Shown here one piece after another: positions 43,081 to 51,402 of a DNA stretch of 64,000 nucleotides. The number at the start of each line of letters is the position of its first letter. Position 1 is the stretch's first letter. The position numbers and the translations under genes are program-made. The DNA is taken from assembly GCA_038135065.1 (NCBI GenBank), contig JAYPWI010000002.1:124001-188000 (forward strand). Direction: 5' to 3'. This DNA is from JAYPWI01 sp038135065 (GTDB lineage: Bacteria > Actinomycetota > Acidimicrobiia > Acidimicrobiales > Poriferisodalaceae). The notes beneath the pieces were generated by a model. It did not search any database. It was not told the DNA's origin and was given only the letters and a program-made list of their open reading frames with translations.

Positions 43081-43962
43081 ATGGCCATCAATCCAGATGC
43101 AGTCGGGGCTACCGGCGGGCCGGCCAGCCGCTCGTGGACCTACCGGGATTCCCTGCTGTACGCAGTGGGAATCGGGGCCGGGTCCGAGGACCCGTTCGGC
43201 TCGGAGCTCGAGTTCACCACCAACAACAGTCATCACATCGAACAGAAGGCGTTCCCCACCCAGGGGGTGGTGATCGGCTTCGGCTTCGGCGGGGCGATCA
43301 GCCAGGTCGGTGAGCTGGACTGGGGCAAGTTGCTCCACGGCTCGCAGGGCATCACCGTGCACTCGCCGATTCCGGTTGCCGGAACGGTGAGCATCACGGA
43401 CCGGGTGACGGGGATCTGGGACAAGGGCGAGGGAAAGAATGCCATCATCGACACCGCGGTCTCCGCAGTGCTCGAGGAGAGCGGTGAGGAGCTCTTCGAG
43501 CTGCGGTCGTCCGTGGTGATCCGGGGGGCCGGCGGATTCGGCGGTGTCGAGGGCGACACGGCACCCAAGGTCAGCGCTCCGGATCGGGACCCCGATGTCG
43601 AACTCACCTACGCGACGCGGACCGACCAGGCCCTCACGTATCGGCTGTCGGGCGATTACAACCCGCTCCATTCAGATCCGTGGTTCGCGACCGAGCTGGC
43701 CGGGTTCCCTCGGCCCATCCTGCACGGCCTGTGCACCTACGGGTTCACGGGACGAGCCCTCTTGCACACCCTGTGTGACGGCAACCCCGAGCGATTCGTG
43801 AGCATGGACAGTCGGTTCAGCTCGCCCGTCTTCCCCGGGGACACGCTGACCGTGCAGGCATGGGTCGACGGAGAGCAGGCCGTGTACCGGACGATCGCCC
43901 AGAAGGGGACCGACGAGCAACGGGTCGTCATCGACAACGGCCTCTGCGTGTTCAGGTCCTAG
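43081..43962 (+). CDS. MaoC-type enoyl-CoA hydratase 2 (double hotdog)
   Basis: A 293-residue double-hotdog enzyme hydrating trans-2-enoyl-CoA to (3R)-hydroxyacyl-CoA. The N-terminal hotdog contains LLYAVGIGAGSEDPFGSELEF, and the C-terminal one the hydratase-2 motif YRLSGDYNPLHSDPWFA (catalytic Asp/His) with PILHGLCTYGF. GAGGAG precedes the ATG at 43081. It is 37 bp downstream of the MFE-2-like SDR and 4 bp upstream of the SnoaL gene. Together these suggest degradation of long, branched or sterol-derived acyl chains. Confidence 0.9.
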   Translation: MAINPDAVGATGGPASRSWTYRDSLLYAVGIGAGSEDPFGSELEFTTNNSHHIEQKAFPTQGVVIGFGFGGAISQVGELDWGKLLHGSQGITVHSPIPVAGTVSITDRVTGIWDKGEGKNAIIDTAVSAVLEESGEELFELRSSVVIRGAGGFGGVEGDTAPKVSAPDRDPDVELTYATRTDQALTYRLSGDYNPLHSDPWFATELAGFPRPILHGLCTYGFTGRALLHTLCDGNPERFVSMDSRFSSPVFPGDTLTVQAWVDGEQAVYRTIAQKGTDEQRVVIDNGLCVFRS

Positions 43963-43966
43963 GACC

Positions 43967-44422
43967 ATGGGCGTGTCGGACGATCGCCTGTCGAGCACTC
44001 CGGGTCGACTGGCCGAGGTGTACCTCGGGGAGGTGGTCGCCCGCGGCCGCTTGGAACTCATCGACGAACTCGCCCACCCCGACATGGTGGACGAGGCCAA
44101 CCAGGCCTTCGGCGGGCCTGCGGGGCGCGACGGGCTGGTGGCCCACGTGGTGGGGTTTCGCCGCAACGTCGGGGACCTCGAGGTGTCCGTCGAACGGGTG
44201 GTCGCAGCAGAGGACGAAGTCATGGCTTGGTGGACGTTCACCGGGGTGCACCGAGGACCGTGGTTGAACAAGCCGCCGACCGGTGAGCCCATCTCGGGCA
44301 CGGTGTTCAGCTTCTTCGAACTCGAGGACGGGCTGATCAGCCGGTACCGGGTGTGGTTGCACGCAGCGTTGGCTGAGGCGGTGATCTTCGATTCGTCCCG
44401 GCCTGTGGTCCCCCGGGCCTGA
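43967..44422 (+). CDS. SnoaL-like polyketide cyclase/ester cyclase family protein
   Basis: A 151-residue NTF2-fold protein matching the SnoaL ester-cyclase group: LAEVYLGEVVARGRLELIDELAHPDMVDE, GRDGLVAHVVGFRRN, and VFSFFELEDGLISRYRVW. The reaction is unknown; members range from polyketide cyclases to delta-5-ketosteroid isomerase relatives, which would suit a sterol-degrading context. It begins 4 bp after the hydratase stop, so it is co-transcribed with the two genes upstream. Confidence 0.8.
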   Translation: MGVSDDRLSSTPGRLAEVYLGEVVARGRLELIDELAHPDMVDEANQAFGGPAGRDGLVAHVVGFRRNVGDLEVSVERVVAAEDEVMAWWTFTGVHRGPWLNKPPTGEPISGTVFSFFELEDGLISRYRVWLHAALAEAVIFDSSRPVVPRA

Positions 44423-44529
44423 CGGCGAACGCAGTCTCCGCTCCACGGGCGCTGTCAGGAGAGCAAGATGGAGGCGGGTTGTCCGACCAGGGCCATCCGA
44501 GCCGAGACCTGAGGAAAGAGGAAACCACC

Positions 44530-45372
44530 ATGGGACGTCTGGACGGAAAGGTCGCCGTCATCACGGGGGCGGCCAGCGGCATCGGTCGCGCCACCACTGA
44601 GCGGTTCGTGGCCGAGGGCTGCAAGGTGGTCGTCGCCGACCTCCAGGAGGAGGTCGGCGCTGCCTTCGCTGCCGAGTTGGGAGACGACGCAGTCTTCGTG
44701 CCCTGCAACGTGGTCGACGAGGGAGCGGTGTCGGCAGCCATCGGTGAGGCCACCGACCGGTGGGGGCGACTCGACGTGGTGTATGCCAACGCTGGCTTCG
44801 TCGGGGCCACCGGTCCCATGGCCTCGATCACGTCCGAGGAGTACGACACCACGATGAACGTGCTGCTTCGCGGTGTCTTCTACGTGCTCAAGCACGCAGC
44901 ACCGGTCATGACCGAGCAGGGATCGGGCTCCATGATCGCCACCGCGTCGGTGTGTGGGCTCGAGGCCGGTATCGGCGCCCACATCTACACGGTCGCCAAG
45001 GCTGGCGTGATCTCGATGATGCAGTCGATGGCCCTCGAGATGGCCGAACACGGGGTCCGGGCCAACGCCATCTGCCCCGGGTACATCGCGACCTCTTTGA
45101 TGGCTGGCCGGACCAGAAGCCAGGTCGACGACGCTGAGACGGCGAGTCGCCTCGATCATGCGCGCGACGTCATGGGCCACGCCCAGCCCATGCACCGGGT
45201 GGGTGAGCCTGACGACATCGCGAACATGGCGTTGTTCCTGGCCTCGGACGAATCGAGCTGGGTGACGGGCACTGCCCAGGTCGTGGACGGTGGCCTCATC
45301 GTCGGCAAGCCTTGGAGACGCCAGCCGGCCGTCATGACCGAGGCGCGACCCATCACGATGTACAAGGTCTGA
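44530..45372 (+). CDS. SDR family oxidoreductase
   Basis: A 280-residue classical SDR: TGAASGIGRATTERF, YANAGFVGATG in place of NNAG, catalytic Ser in TASVCGL and IYTVAKAGVIS (YxxxK). WVTGTAQVVDGGLIVGKPW is the usual C-terminal block. GAGGAAA precedes the ATG at 44530. It is fourth in a plus-strand series of acyl-CoA or steroid enzymes after a 107-bp space. The Tyr-Ala-Asn-Ala variant of the NNAG motif is a common conservative change. Confidence 0.9.
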   Translation: MGRLDGKVAVITGAASGIGRATTERFVAEGCKVVVADLQEEVGAAFAAELGDDAVFVPCNVVDEGAVSAAIGEATDRWGRLDVVYANAGFVGATGPMASITSEEYDTTMNVLLRGVFYVLKHAAPVMTEQGSGSMIATASVCGLEAGIGAHIYTVAKAGVISMMQSMALEMAEHGVRANAICPGYIATSLMAGRTRSQVDDAETASRLDHARDVMGHAQPMHRVGEPDDIANMALFLASDESSWVTGTAQVVDGGLIVGKPWRRQPAVMTEARPITMYKV

Positions 45373-45443
45373 CGTCATCCACTGAGAGCAGCATCTGGGC
45401 CCGCTGTCGCAGTCGGCTTCGCAGACGTCGGGCGCCGATGCGA

Positions 45444-46121
45444 TCAGAAAAGACGCAGCTCCCCGTTGTCGAGTCCCCGCAGGCCGTCGTAGTCCAACAC
45501 CACGCAGCGAATGCCCCTGTCCTCGGCCAACACTCGGGCCTGGGGCTTGATCTCCTGGGCGGCGAAGACCCCGCCGACCGGTCGTAGGGTGCCGTCTCGG
45601 TTGAGGAAGTCCAGGTAGCGGGTGAGTTGCTCGACCCCGTCGATGTCGCCGCGGCGTTTGATCTCGACTGCGATGGCGAGGCCTTCGGCATTGCGGCACA
45701 GCAGGTCTACCGGGCCGATGTCGGTGGGGTACTCGCGCCGCACAAGTACGGCTCCCGCCTCGATCGTGTCAGGGTTCGCGGCGACCAACTCCTGGAGGTG
45801 AGCCTCGACCCCGTCTTTGACGAGGCCCGGGTCGGTGCCCATCTCGGTGTTGGTGTCCGACAGCACCTCGTGCATCGTGATGATGAGACGTTCGCCCTTG
45901 TCGTTCGACACCCTCCACCTGAGCTGCTCTGACCCGACAGGAGGCTCCTCGACCAACCTGTTCGGTGCGTTCATCCAGTTCAGCGGCTTGTACGCCCCAC
46001 CATCTGCGTGGATGGCCACGCAGCCATCGGCCTTGACCATCACTAGCCGGACGGCTTCGGCGAGGTGGGCGTCGAGACGTCCCGAATAGTCGACGGTGCA
46101 GCGGGTGATGACCAGGCGCAT
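45444..46121 (-). CDS. nucS: Mismatch-specific endonuclease NucS (EndoMS)
   Basis: A 225-residue enzyme of non-canonical mismatch repair in actinobacteria and archaea; it makes double-strand cuts at G-T, G-G and T-T mismatches with help from the beta clamp. The N-terminal half is the dimerisation/DNA-binding domain (KPLNWMNAPNRL). The C-terminal RecB-like nuclease domain shows D139 in PVDLLCR and E153-x-K155 in AVEIKRRG. The C-terminal ELRLF is a plausible clamp-binding peptide. TAGCGT lies 9 nt before the ATG at 46121. The gene is among the best clade markers here. Confidence 0.95.
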   Translation of the reverse strand: MRLVITRCTVDYSGRLDAHLAEAVRLVMVKADGCVAIHADGGAYKPLNWMNAPNRLVEEPPVGSEQLRWRVSNDKGERLIITMHEVLSDTNTEMGTDPGLVKDGVEAHLQELVAANPDTIEAGAVLVRREYPTDIGPVDLLCRNAEGLAIAVEIKRRGDIDGVEQLTRYLDFLNRDGTLRPVGGVFAAQEIKPQARVLAEDRGIRCVVLDYDGLRGLDNGELRLF

Positions 46122-46130
46122 CGCCCCGGC

Positions 46131-46136
46131 ACGCTA
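46131..46136 (-). promoter_or_regulatory. Putative -10 element of nucS
   Basis: TAGCGT on the minus strand, 9 nt before the ATG at 46121, giving a leaderless or nearly leaderless transcript. Confidence 0.4.
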
Positions 46137-46182
46137 GTCAGCGGCCGCTGCTAGGTGGGGACAGAGAGTCCCGACGGTGTCA

Positions 46183-47178
46183 TCACACCAGGGCGTAGGT
46201 GGCCGTCAGCTTTGGGTCACCGTGGTCGTCGACCACCACGGCTCGACCCGTCTCGACGAGATGGAGCATGTGGGCGTGCACCGACCCGGCCGCCGGGTAC
46301 CACAGGCGCTTGTCGTAGCCCTCGTACATGGTGGGAACGAAGTCAGCGATCTTCTGCGGCCCGTCGGCCAGGTAGCCGATGATCTGCTCCTCGCGTTCTT
46401 CTCGGTGCTCGATGAAGCTCCGCACATAGGAGGTCGGGTCGGGGATCGAGGGCCCGTGGGTCGGCCAGTAGCGCTCGTGGTCGAGGGGGAGCAGCTTGCG
46501 CAGCGAGGCCATGTAGTCCCTCATCGAACCGTCGGGCGGGCCGACCACGCTCGTCGCCCAGCCCATCACGTGGTCACCCGAGAACAGGCTGTTCTCCTCG
46601 ACGAGTTCGTAGCAGAGGTGGTTCGAGCAGTGTCCGGGGGTGTGCACGGCGCGCAGTGTCCACCCGTTGCCCGACACCTGATCGCCGTCACGCAGGGCGA
46701 TGTCGGGGACGAAGTCTGTGTCGGCTCCCTCGCGTTTGAGTTCGTCGGGCAGTTCGTCGAACTCCTTGCGGTACCGCTCCTGTTCCTCGGTGGAGATGTA
46801 GGCCGAGAAATCGACCCGATCGTCGGGATCGTCGGGCCGCACAGCACCATGGGGGCCGAAACCGTAGGAGATCGCCCCGGACCGCTCCTTGAGATCGGCG
46901 GTCAGCGGAGAGTGGTCGCTGTGGGTGTGGGTGACGAAGGCATGGGTCACCACCTCGTCGGGCTCGAGGGCAGCCAGCACATCGTCGAGGTGAGAGGCCA
47001 GTGGTGGCCCTGCATCGATCACGGCCACCTCGCCGTGGCCGACGATGTACGTTCCCGTTCCCTTGAAGGTGAACGGGGTCGGGTTCTTACAGATGACCCG
47101 GCGGACCATGGGGGTCACCCCGATGACGGCTCCGTAGTCGAAGTCGCCGATGTCCCGGTAGTGCTCGATGGTTGCCAT
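46183..47178 (-). CDS. Metallo-beta-lactamase-fold hydrolase (LACTB2-like)
   Basis: A 331-residue MBL-fold protein with the metal motif H84-x-H86-x-D88-H89 (VTHTHSDHS), a further His in TPGHCSNHLCYEL, and FSGDHVMGW supplying the bridging Asp. A C-terminal helical domain (roughly 250-331) resembles the winged-helix tail of LACTB2/ribonuclease-like members. The substrate could be a thioester, lactone or RNA. It begins 2 bp after the upstream esterase gene and is co-transcribed with it, which favours metabolite hydrolysis. Confidence 0.87.
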   Translation of the reverse strand: MATIEHYRDIGDFDYGAVIGVTPMVRRVICKNPTPFTFKGTGTYIVGHGEVAVIDAGPPLASHLDDVLAALEPDEVVTHAFVTHTHSDHSPLTADLKERSGAISYGFGPHGAVRPDDPDDRVDFSAYISTEEQERYRKEFDELPDELKREGADTDFVPDIALRDGDQVSGNGWTLRAVHTPGHCSNHLCYELVEENSLFSGDHVMGWATSVVGPPDGSMRDYMASLRKLLPLDHERYWPTHGPSIPDPTSYVRSFIEHREEREEQIIGYLADGPQKIADFVPTMYEGYDKRLWYPAAGSVHAHMLHLVETGRAVVVDDHGDPKLTATYALV

Positions 47179-47180
47179 GT

Positions 47181-48110
47181 TCAGCTCCAGCAGGACGCGA
47201 TGAACGCATTCGCCCGACCGTTGGCGACCTCGCCAGCGGGCCCGGGTAGCACCGTGAAGCCGTGGATGGCCTCCGGGTAGACGTCCAAGGTGACGGTGTT
47301 GCCTGCGGCCTGCAGTCGAGCGGCCATGAACAGGGAATCGTCGAGGAGTGGATCGTTCGTTCCCACGCTCATCAGTGAGGGCGGCAAGCCGCTCAGGTCG
47401 GCCCACAACGGTGAGATGTCGGGATCCCGCAGGTCCTCGCCGTTCTGGAGAAAGTGGTCATAGAACCAGCGCATGGTGTCGGTGGGGATCAGCAACAGCT
47501 CGGTACCGGCAACCTGGCTGGGGGTCATCGACAGGTCGAAGACGCCGTAGACGAGGTTCAGGCCCTTGATCCGTTCGAGGGCATCGTGCCGGTCCCGCAG
47601 GCGCAAGGCGGTCACGGCGGTCAAGTGACCACCCGCCGACTCACCGCCCAGGACCACATCGCCGACACCCCACTCGGACTGGGCGTGTTCGAGGACCCAC
47701 AGGGCAGCAGCCTCGCAGTCGTCGGGACCGGCTGGATAGGGCTCCTCGGGAGCAAGGCCGTACTCGACGGATACCACCACTGCCTGGCCGCCGCGGGCTG
47801 TTGCGTCGTGCTTGGGATCTGCGGTGAAGGCCGACCCGATGACCCAGCCCCCTCCATGGATGTGGAGGTAGACGCCCTTGGGGTTCTCCGGCACGAAGAT
47901 GCGGAGGGGGATCTCTCCCCGAGGACCGTCGATGGTCCGAGTGATTCCGTGCTCCAACACGGGCGGCTGGGGTACACCAGGAAGACCGGCTCGGGCAGTT
48001 TCGACCGACCCTTCGTGGAACTTCGGGTGGGGAGCGAGCATGGCGGCAACGGCGGCATTGCCAGCCGCAGTGTCCTCGGCAAGGGCGGAGAGTTCAGGGT
48101 CGTCGAACAT
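47181..48110 (-). CDS. Alpha/beta hydrolase, hormone-sensitive-lipase family esterase
   Basis: A 309-residue family IV esterase. HGGG (residues 85-88) forms the oxyanion hole, GESAGG places the nucleophilic Ser at 158, and SVGTNDPLLDDS and EAIHGF supply the Asp and His of the triad. No signal peptide is present, so it is cytoplasmic and probably acts on short-chain esters. It is followed after 2 bp by the MBL-fold hydrolase. TACCGT lies 6 nt before the ATG at 48110, back to back with the yaaA promoter. Confidence 0.9.
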   Translation of the reverse strand: MFDDPELSALAEDTAAGNAAVAAMLAPHPKFHEGSVETARAGLPGVPQPPVLEHGITRTIDGPRGEIPLRIFVPENPKGVYLHIHGGGWVIGSAFTADPKHDATARGGQAVVVSVEYGLAPEEPYPAGPDDCEAAALWVLEHAQSEWGVGDVVLGGESAGGHLTAVTALRLRDRHDALERIKGLNLVYGVFDLSMTPSQVAGTELLLIPTDTMRWFYDHFLQNGEDLRDPDISPLWADLSGLPPSLMSVGTNDPLLDDSLFMAARLQAAGNTVTLDVYPEAIHGFTVLPGPAGEVANGRANAFIASCWS

Positions 48111-48116
48111 GGCACG

Positions 48117-48122
48117 ACGGTA
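48117..48122 (-). promoter_or_regulatory. Putative -10 element (leaderless) of the esterase/MBL operon
   Basis: TACCGT on the minus strand, 6 nt from the ATG at 48110, in a 30-bp intergenic space shared with yaaA. Confidence 0.45.
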
Positions 48123-48126
48123 GCCC

Positions 48127-48132
48127 TAGACT
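48127..48132 (+). promoter_or_regulatory. Putative -10 element (leaderless) of yaaA
   Basis: TAGACT, then 8 nt, then GTG 48141. Only 4 bp separate it from the opposing -10 of the esterase operon. Confidence 0.45.
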
Positions 48133-48140
48133 CCCCAGGC

Positions 48141-48914
48141 GTGCTGATACTCCTGTCGCCCGCCAAGCGCCTCGACTACGAGACGCCCGTGCCGACCCGT
48201 AAGTTCAGCGAGCCCCGGATGGTGGATCGCTCGGCTGAGCTCATGAGCGTGCTGGTGAAGACGCCCCCCGACGACGTCGCGTCGTTGATGTCGCTGTCCC
48301 CGGCCCTCACCGATCTCAACGTCCAGCGGTACCAGGACTGGGAACCCTCCTTCTCACCGGACAACGCTCGGCCGGCCGTGTTCGCATTCGACGGTGACAC
48401 CTATGCCGGCCTCGACGTCGCCCGCTTCGGAGAGCGGGATCTGACCCACGCCCAGAAGACCATCAGGATCTTGTCGGGGTTGCACGGTGTGCTGCGTCCC
48501 CTCGATCTCGTCCAGCCGTACCGGCTCGAGATGGGAACGAAGCTCCGCACTGCCCGAGGCGACGATCTCTACGCCTACTGGGGATCTGCGGTCACGGAGA
48601 CCATCAACGACGATCTGGCCGAACGGAAGTCGAAGGTCGTGGTGAACCTGGCCAGCAACGAGTACTTCGGAGTGATCCAGCCGGAGCATCTGCAGGCCCG
48701 TCTGGTCACTCCGACCTTCCTCGACGAGGTCAAGGGCCAGTACAAGGTCGTGAGTTTCCACGCCAAGAAGGCCCGCGGCGCGATGGCTGCGTGGTTGGTG
48801 TTGAACCGGGTGTCTGCGGTCCGGGCCCTGCAGGACTTCGATGATCTCGGCTACCACTACGACAGCGAGCGTTCGACTCCTGACGCGCCGGTGTTCCTTC
48901 GCCCTGCGGCCTGA
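48141..48914 (+). CDS. yaaA: Peroxide stress protein YaaA (UPF0246)
   Basis: A 257-residue member of the YaaA/DUF328 family, which in E. coli limits free iron and protects DNA from peroxide. Family marks are the opening LILLSPAKRLDYETP, FDGDTYAGLDV, ILSGLHGVLRPLDLVQPYRLEMG, VVNLASNEYF and VVSFHAKKARGAMAAWLV. It starts with GTG at 48141, preceded by TAGACT at 8 nt and no ribosome binding site. It is divergent from the esterase and followed by the methyltransferase, which has its own promoter. Confidence 0.92.
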   Translation: MLILLSPAKRLDYETPVPTRKFSEPRMVDRSAELMSVLVKTPPDDVASLMSLSPALTDLNVQRYQDWEPSFSPDNARPAVFAFDGDTYAGLDVARFGERDLTHAQKTIRILSGLHGVLRPLDLVQPYRLEMGTKLRTARGDDLYAYWGSAVTETINDDLAERKSKVVVNLASNEYFGVIQPEHLQARLVTPTFLDEVKGQYKVVSFHAKKARGAMAAWLVLNRVSAVRALQDFDDLGYHYDSERSTPDAPVFLRPAA

Positions 48915-48935
48915 ACGCCTGACAGCGTGGAGCGC

Positions 48936-48941
48936 TAGCGT
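48936..48941 (+). promoter_or_regulatory. Putative -10 element (leaderless) of the methyltransferase gene
   Basis: TAGCGT, then 7 nt (CGCGCCC), then the ATG at 48949. Confidence 0.5.
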
Positions 48942-48948
48942 CGCGCCC

Positions 48949-50022
48949 ATGGGGGACAGTGCGTTCGACAAGGACCGGGCCAAGGCCTTCGGTCAGCAGA
49001 TGGTTGGCATTCTCAACGGCGGTGCTGCTGCGCTGTTGATCAGCGTCGGTCACAAGACCGGCCTGTTCGACGCCATGGACGGTCGCGATCCGGCCACCTG
49101 TGAGGACATCGCCGAGGCAGCCGGTCTGCATCCCCGCCCGGTGCGGGAGTGGCTGAGCGGGATGGCCTGTGCCGGGGTGGTCGACTTCGACCCAGCGACC
49201 GAGCGCTTCCATCTGCCGACCGAGCACGCTGGCCTGTTGACCCGACGGTCGGGGCCCCTCAACCTCGCCATCCAGGCCCAGTACGTGGGTCTACTCGGCT
49301 CGGTAGAGGAGCAGGTTGCAGCGGCCTTCGCCGACGGGAGCGGGGTGCCCTACGACGAATACCCGGCCTTCCAGGCCCTGATGGCCCAGTCCTCGGGGGA
49401 GCGGCAACGTCGTACCCTCATCGATGCAGTCGTTCCGCTGTTGCCCGGTGGGCGGGAACTGCTCGAGGGGGGCATCGACGTTGCCGACGTGGGGTGCGGC
49501 AGCGGCTTGGCCATGGTGCTCCTCGGTGAAGCCTTCCCGGCAAGTCGATTCACCGGCTACGACTTCTCGGCCGGGGCGGTCGAGATGGCCCGGGAGCGGG
49601 TGGCCGAGGCCGGTCTGTCGAACGTGTCGTTCGAGGTGGCGGATGCTGCCGAACTGGACCTGACCGGCGCCTATGACCTGGTGACGACCTTCGACGCCAT
49701 CCACGATCAGAGCCGACCTGCCGAGGTGCTGGCGGCCATCCATCGGATGTTGCGGCCCGGTGGTACCTACCTGTGTGTCGAGCCAAAGGCGTCCAGCGAT
49801 CTGGCCGACATGGTGTCGGAACCGATGGGCACGTTCCTCTACACGATGTCGGCCATGCACTGCATGCAGGTCTCGCTGGCCTACGGAGGCAACGGCCTTG
49901 GGGCTGCGTGGGGTCATCAGCTGACCACCGAGTACCTCACGGAGGCCGGCTTCGTGGACATCGAAGTGACGTCGGTTCGAGAGGACCGGGCCAACTCGAT
50001 GTTCCTCGCCCATCGCTCCTGA
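48949..50022 (+). CDS. Class I SAM-dependent methyltransferase with N-terminal winged helix
   Basis: A 357-residue methyltransferase. Residues 1-90 form a winged-helix dimerisation domain as in O-methyltransferases and Rv2258c-like proteins (GHKTGLFDAMDG, AEAAGLHPRPVREWLSGMA). The SAM-binding motif is DVGCGSGLAMVLLG (about residue 180), with YDLVTTFDAIHDQSRPAEVLAAIHRMLRPGGTYL downstream. The methyl acceptor is probably a small molecule but is unknown. The start is supported by TAGCGT seven bases upstream. Confidence 0.88.
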   Translation: MGDSAFDKDRAKAFGQQMVGILNGGAAALLISVGHKTGLFDAMDGRDPATCEDIAEAAGLHPRPVREWLSGMACAGVVDFDPATERFHLPTEHAGLLTRRSGPLNLAIQAQYVGLLGSVEEQVAAAFADGSGVPYDEYPAFQALMAQSSGERQRRTLIDAVVPLLPGGRELLEGGIDVADVGCGSGLAMVLLGEAFPASRFTGYDFSAGAVEMARERVAEAGLSNVSFEVADAAELDLTGAYDLVTTFDAIHDQSRPAEVLAAIHRMLRPGGTYLCVEPKASSDLADMVSEPMGTFLYTMSAMHCMQVSLAYGGNGLGAAWGHQLTTEYLTEAGFVDIEVTSVREDRANSMFLAHRS

Positions 50023-50032
50023 CGGGTCGGCT

Positions 50033-51325
50033 TCAGAGCAGTCCGTCTCGCCGGGCTGCGTCGGTGAGTTCCTCCCGGTGGTCGGGATGAGCGATGGCGA
50101 TCAATCGCTCGGCCTTCTGGCGTACGGTCGCATCTCGCAACCAGGCAACGCCGTGTTCGGTGACCACGACCTGTGTGTCGTAACGGGTGCCCGTGACGGT
50201 GTTGGTGCCGATGCGGGGGACGATCCGTGACGTGCCCGACTTCCCCGCCACCGACGCCAGCATGTGGATCGACAACGCATCGTCGGACAACTGACAGCCA
50301 CGCAGGAAGTCGAGTTGACCGCCGACGCCGCTGAACTGGACGCCATTGATCATCTCTGCATTCACCTGGCCGAGCAGATCGATCTCGACGGCGGAGTTGA
50401 TGCATCGCATATCTCGGTTCTGGGCGATGACCCGAGGATCGAGGGCGACATCGGCATGAGTGATGCGGCAGGCCGGGTTGTCATCGATGTAGGCGAAGGT
50501 CTCGGGCAGGGAGATGGTGAACACTGCCACATGCGGGTAGATGGTCTTACGTGCGCCGGTGGCCGCACCGCTTCGCATGAGGTCGATCAGGCCCTGGCTG
50601 AGTACCTCGGTGTGGATGCCGAGGTCCCGCTTGTGTGTCATCGCCGACAGCGCTACCTCGGTCAGGCCGCCGATGCCCGACTGCACGGTGGCTCCGTGGG
50701 GGATCAACTCGTCGAGCGCGCCGATGAAGGGCTCGAGTTCGTCCGGCGGGCGCCGTTCGTCGTACACGGGGGTTGCCCCCTCGGAGGGGATCTCGATCAG
50801 GGCGTCGAAGTCGTCGATGTTGAAGGCGTCGCCGTGGACCTGGGGCACCACGGGGTTGACCAGTCCGAAGACCAGATCGTCGGGTCCCCGAGGTCGATCG
50901 ACCATGGCGGCGTTGCCGCCCATGACCGATCCGGGCCGGACCGTGCCATCTGCCAGGGGGCTGGCCACCTGCACCACCGAGACGCGGGCCGGGTTTCGAC
51001 GCACGTACGCAGCCCAGTCCTGCAGTCGAAGGGGGATCATCTCGGCGCTGACGCCGGATTGGCGGAAGATCTGGCTCACGAAGGGAGCCACCAGGGTGAT
51101 CCCCGGGTTGCCTGCAGCCGCCACCCCACCCCTACGGGGTGCTGGGACGAACAACGTCACGTCCTCGAGGTCAGAACGGGCCCCGAGGGCCTCGAGGAAG
51201 GCGACGGGCTCCGCAATGCCGCAGTTGACCCGGTCACCGCTGCGCACCGTGGCTGCAGCGGCCTCGGGAGTGATGACCTTGTCCGGGTAGGCGGCTCGCC
51301 AGTCGAAATGCTCGGGCATGGGCAT
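50033..51325 (-). CDS. Acetyl-CoA hydrolase/transferase family (4-hydroxybutyrate CoA-transferase type)
   Basis: A 430-residue family I CoA transferase. The catalytic Glu is in LGIHTEVLSQG (E240), preceded by SGIGGLTEVALSAMTHKRDL, and the C-terminal domain has SAVEIDLLGQVNAE and GVGGQLDFLRG, the pattern of butyrate/4-hydroxybutyrate-acetate CoA transferases. It would swap CoA between acetyl-CoA and a short acid. It ends 10 bp from the convergent methyltransferase. Whether it acts as hydrolase or transferase cannot be read from sequence. Confidence 0.9.
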   Translation of the reverse strand: MPMPEHFDWRAAYPDKVITPEAAAATVRSGDRVNCGIAEPVAFLEALGARSDLEDVTLFVPAPRRGGVAAAGNPGITLVAPFVSQIFRQSGVSAEMIPLRLQDWAAYVRRNPARVSVVQVASPLADGTVRPGSVMGGNAAMVDRPRGPDDLVFGLVNPVVPQVHGDAFNIDDFDALIEIPSEGATPVYDERRPPDELEPFIGALDELIPHGATVQSGIGGLTEVALSAMTHKRDLGIHTEVLSQGLIDLMRSGAATGARKTIYPHVAVFTISLPETFAYIDDNPACRITHADVALDPRVIAQNRDMRCINSAVEIDLLGQVNAEMINGVQFSGVGGQLDFLRGCQLSDDALSIHMLASVAGKSGTSRIVPRIGTNTVTGTRYDTQVVVTEHGVAWLRDATVRQKAERLIAIAHPDHREELTDAARRDGLL

Positions 51326-51402
51326 GCACGCTATTGCCTGAGGGCTGCGTGCGGTGGCCGAGCGGAGCCTCGTCGGGCAGTGGACCTGGTGGAGATACGG
51401 GA

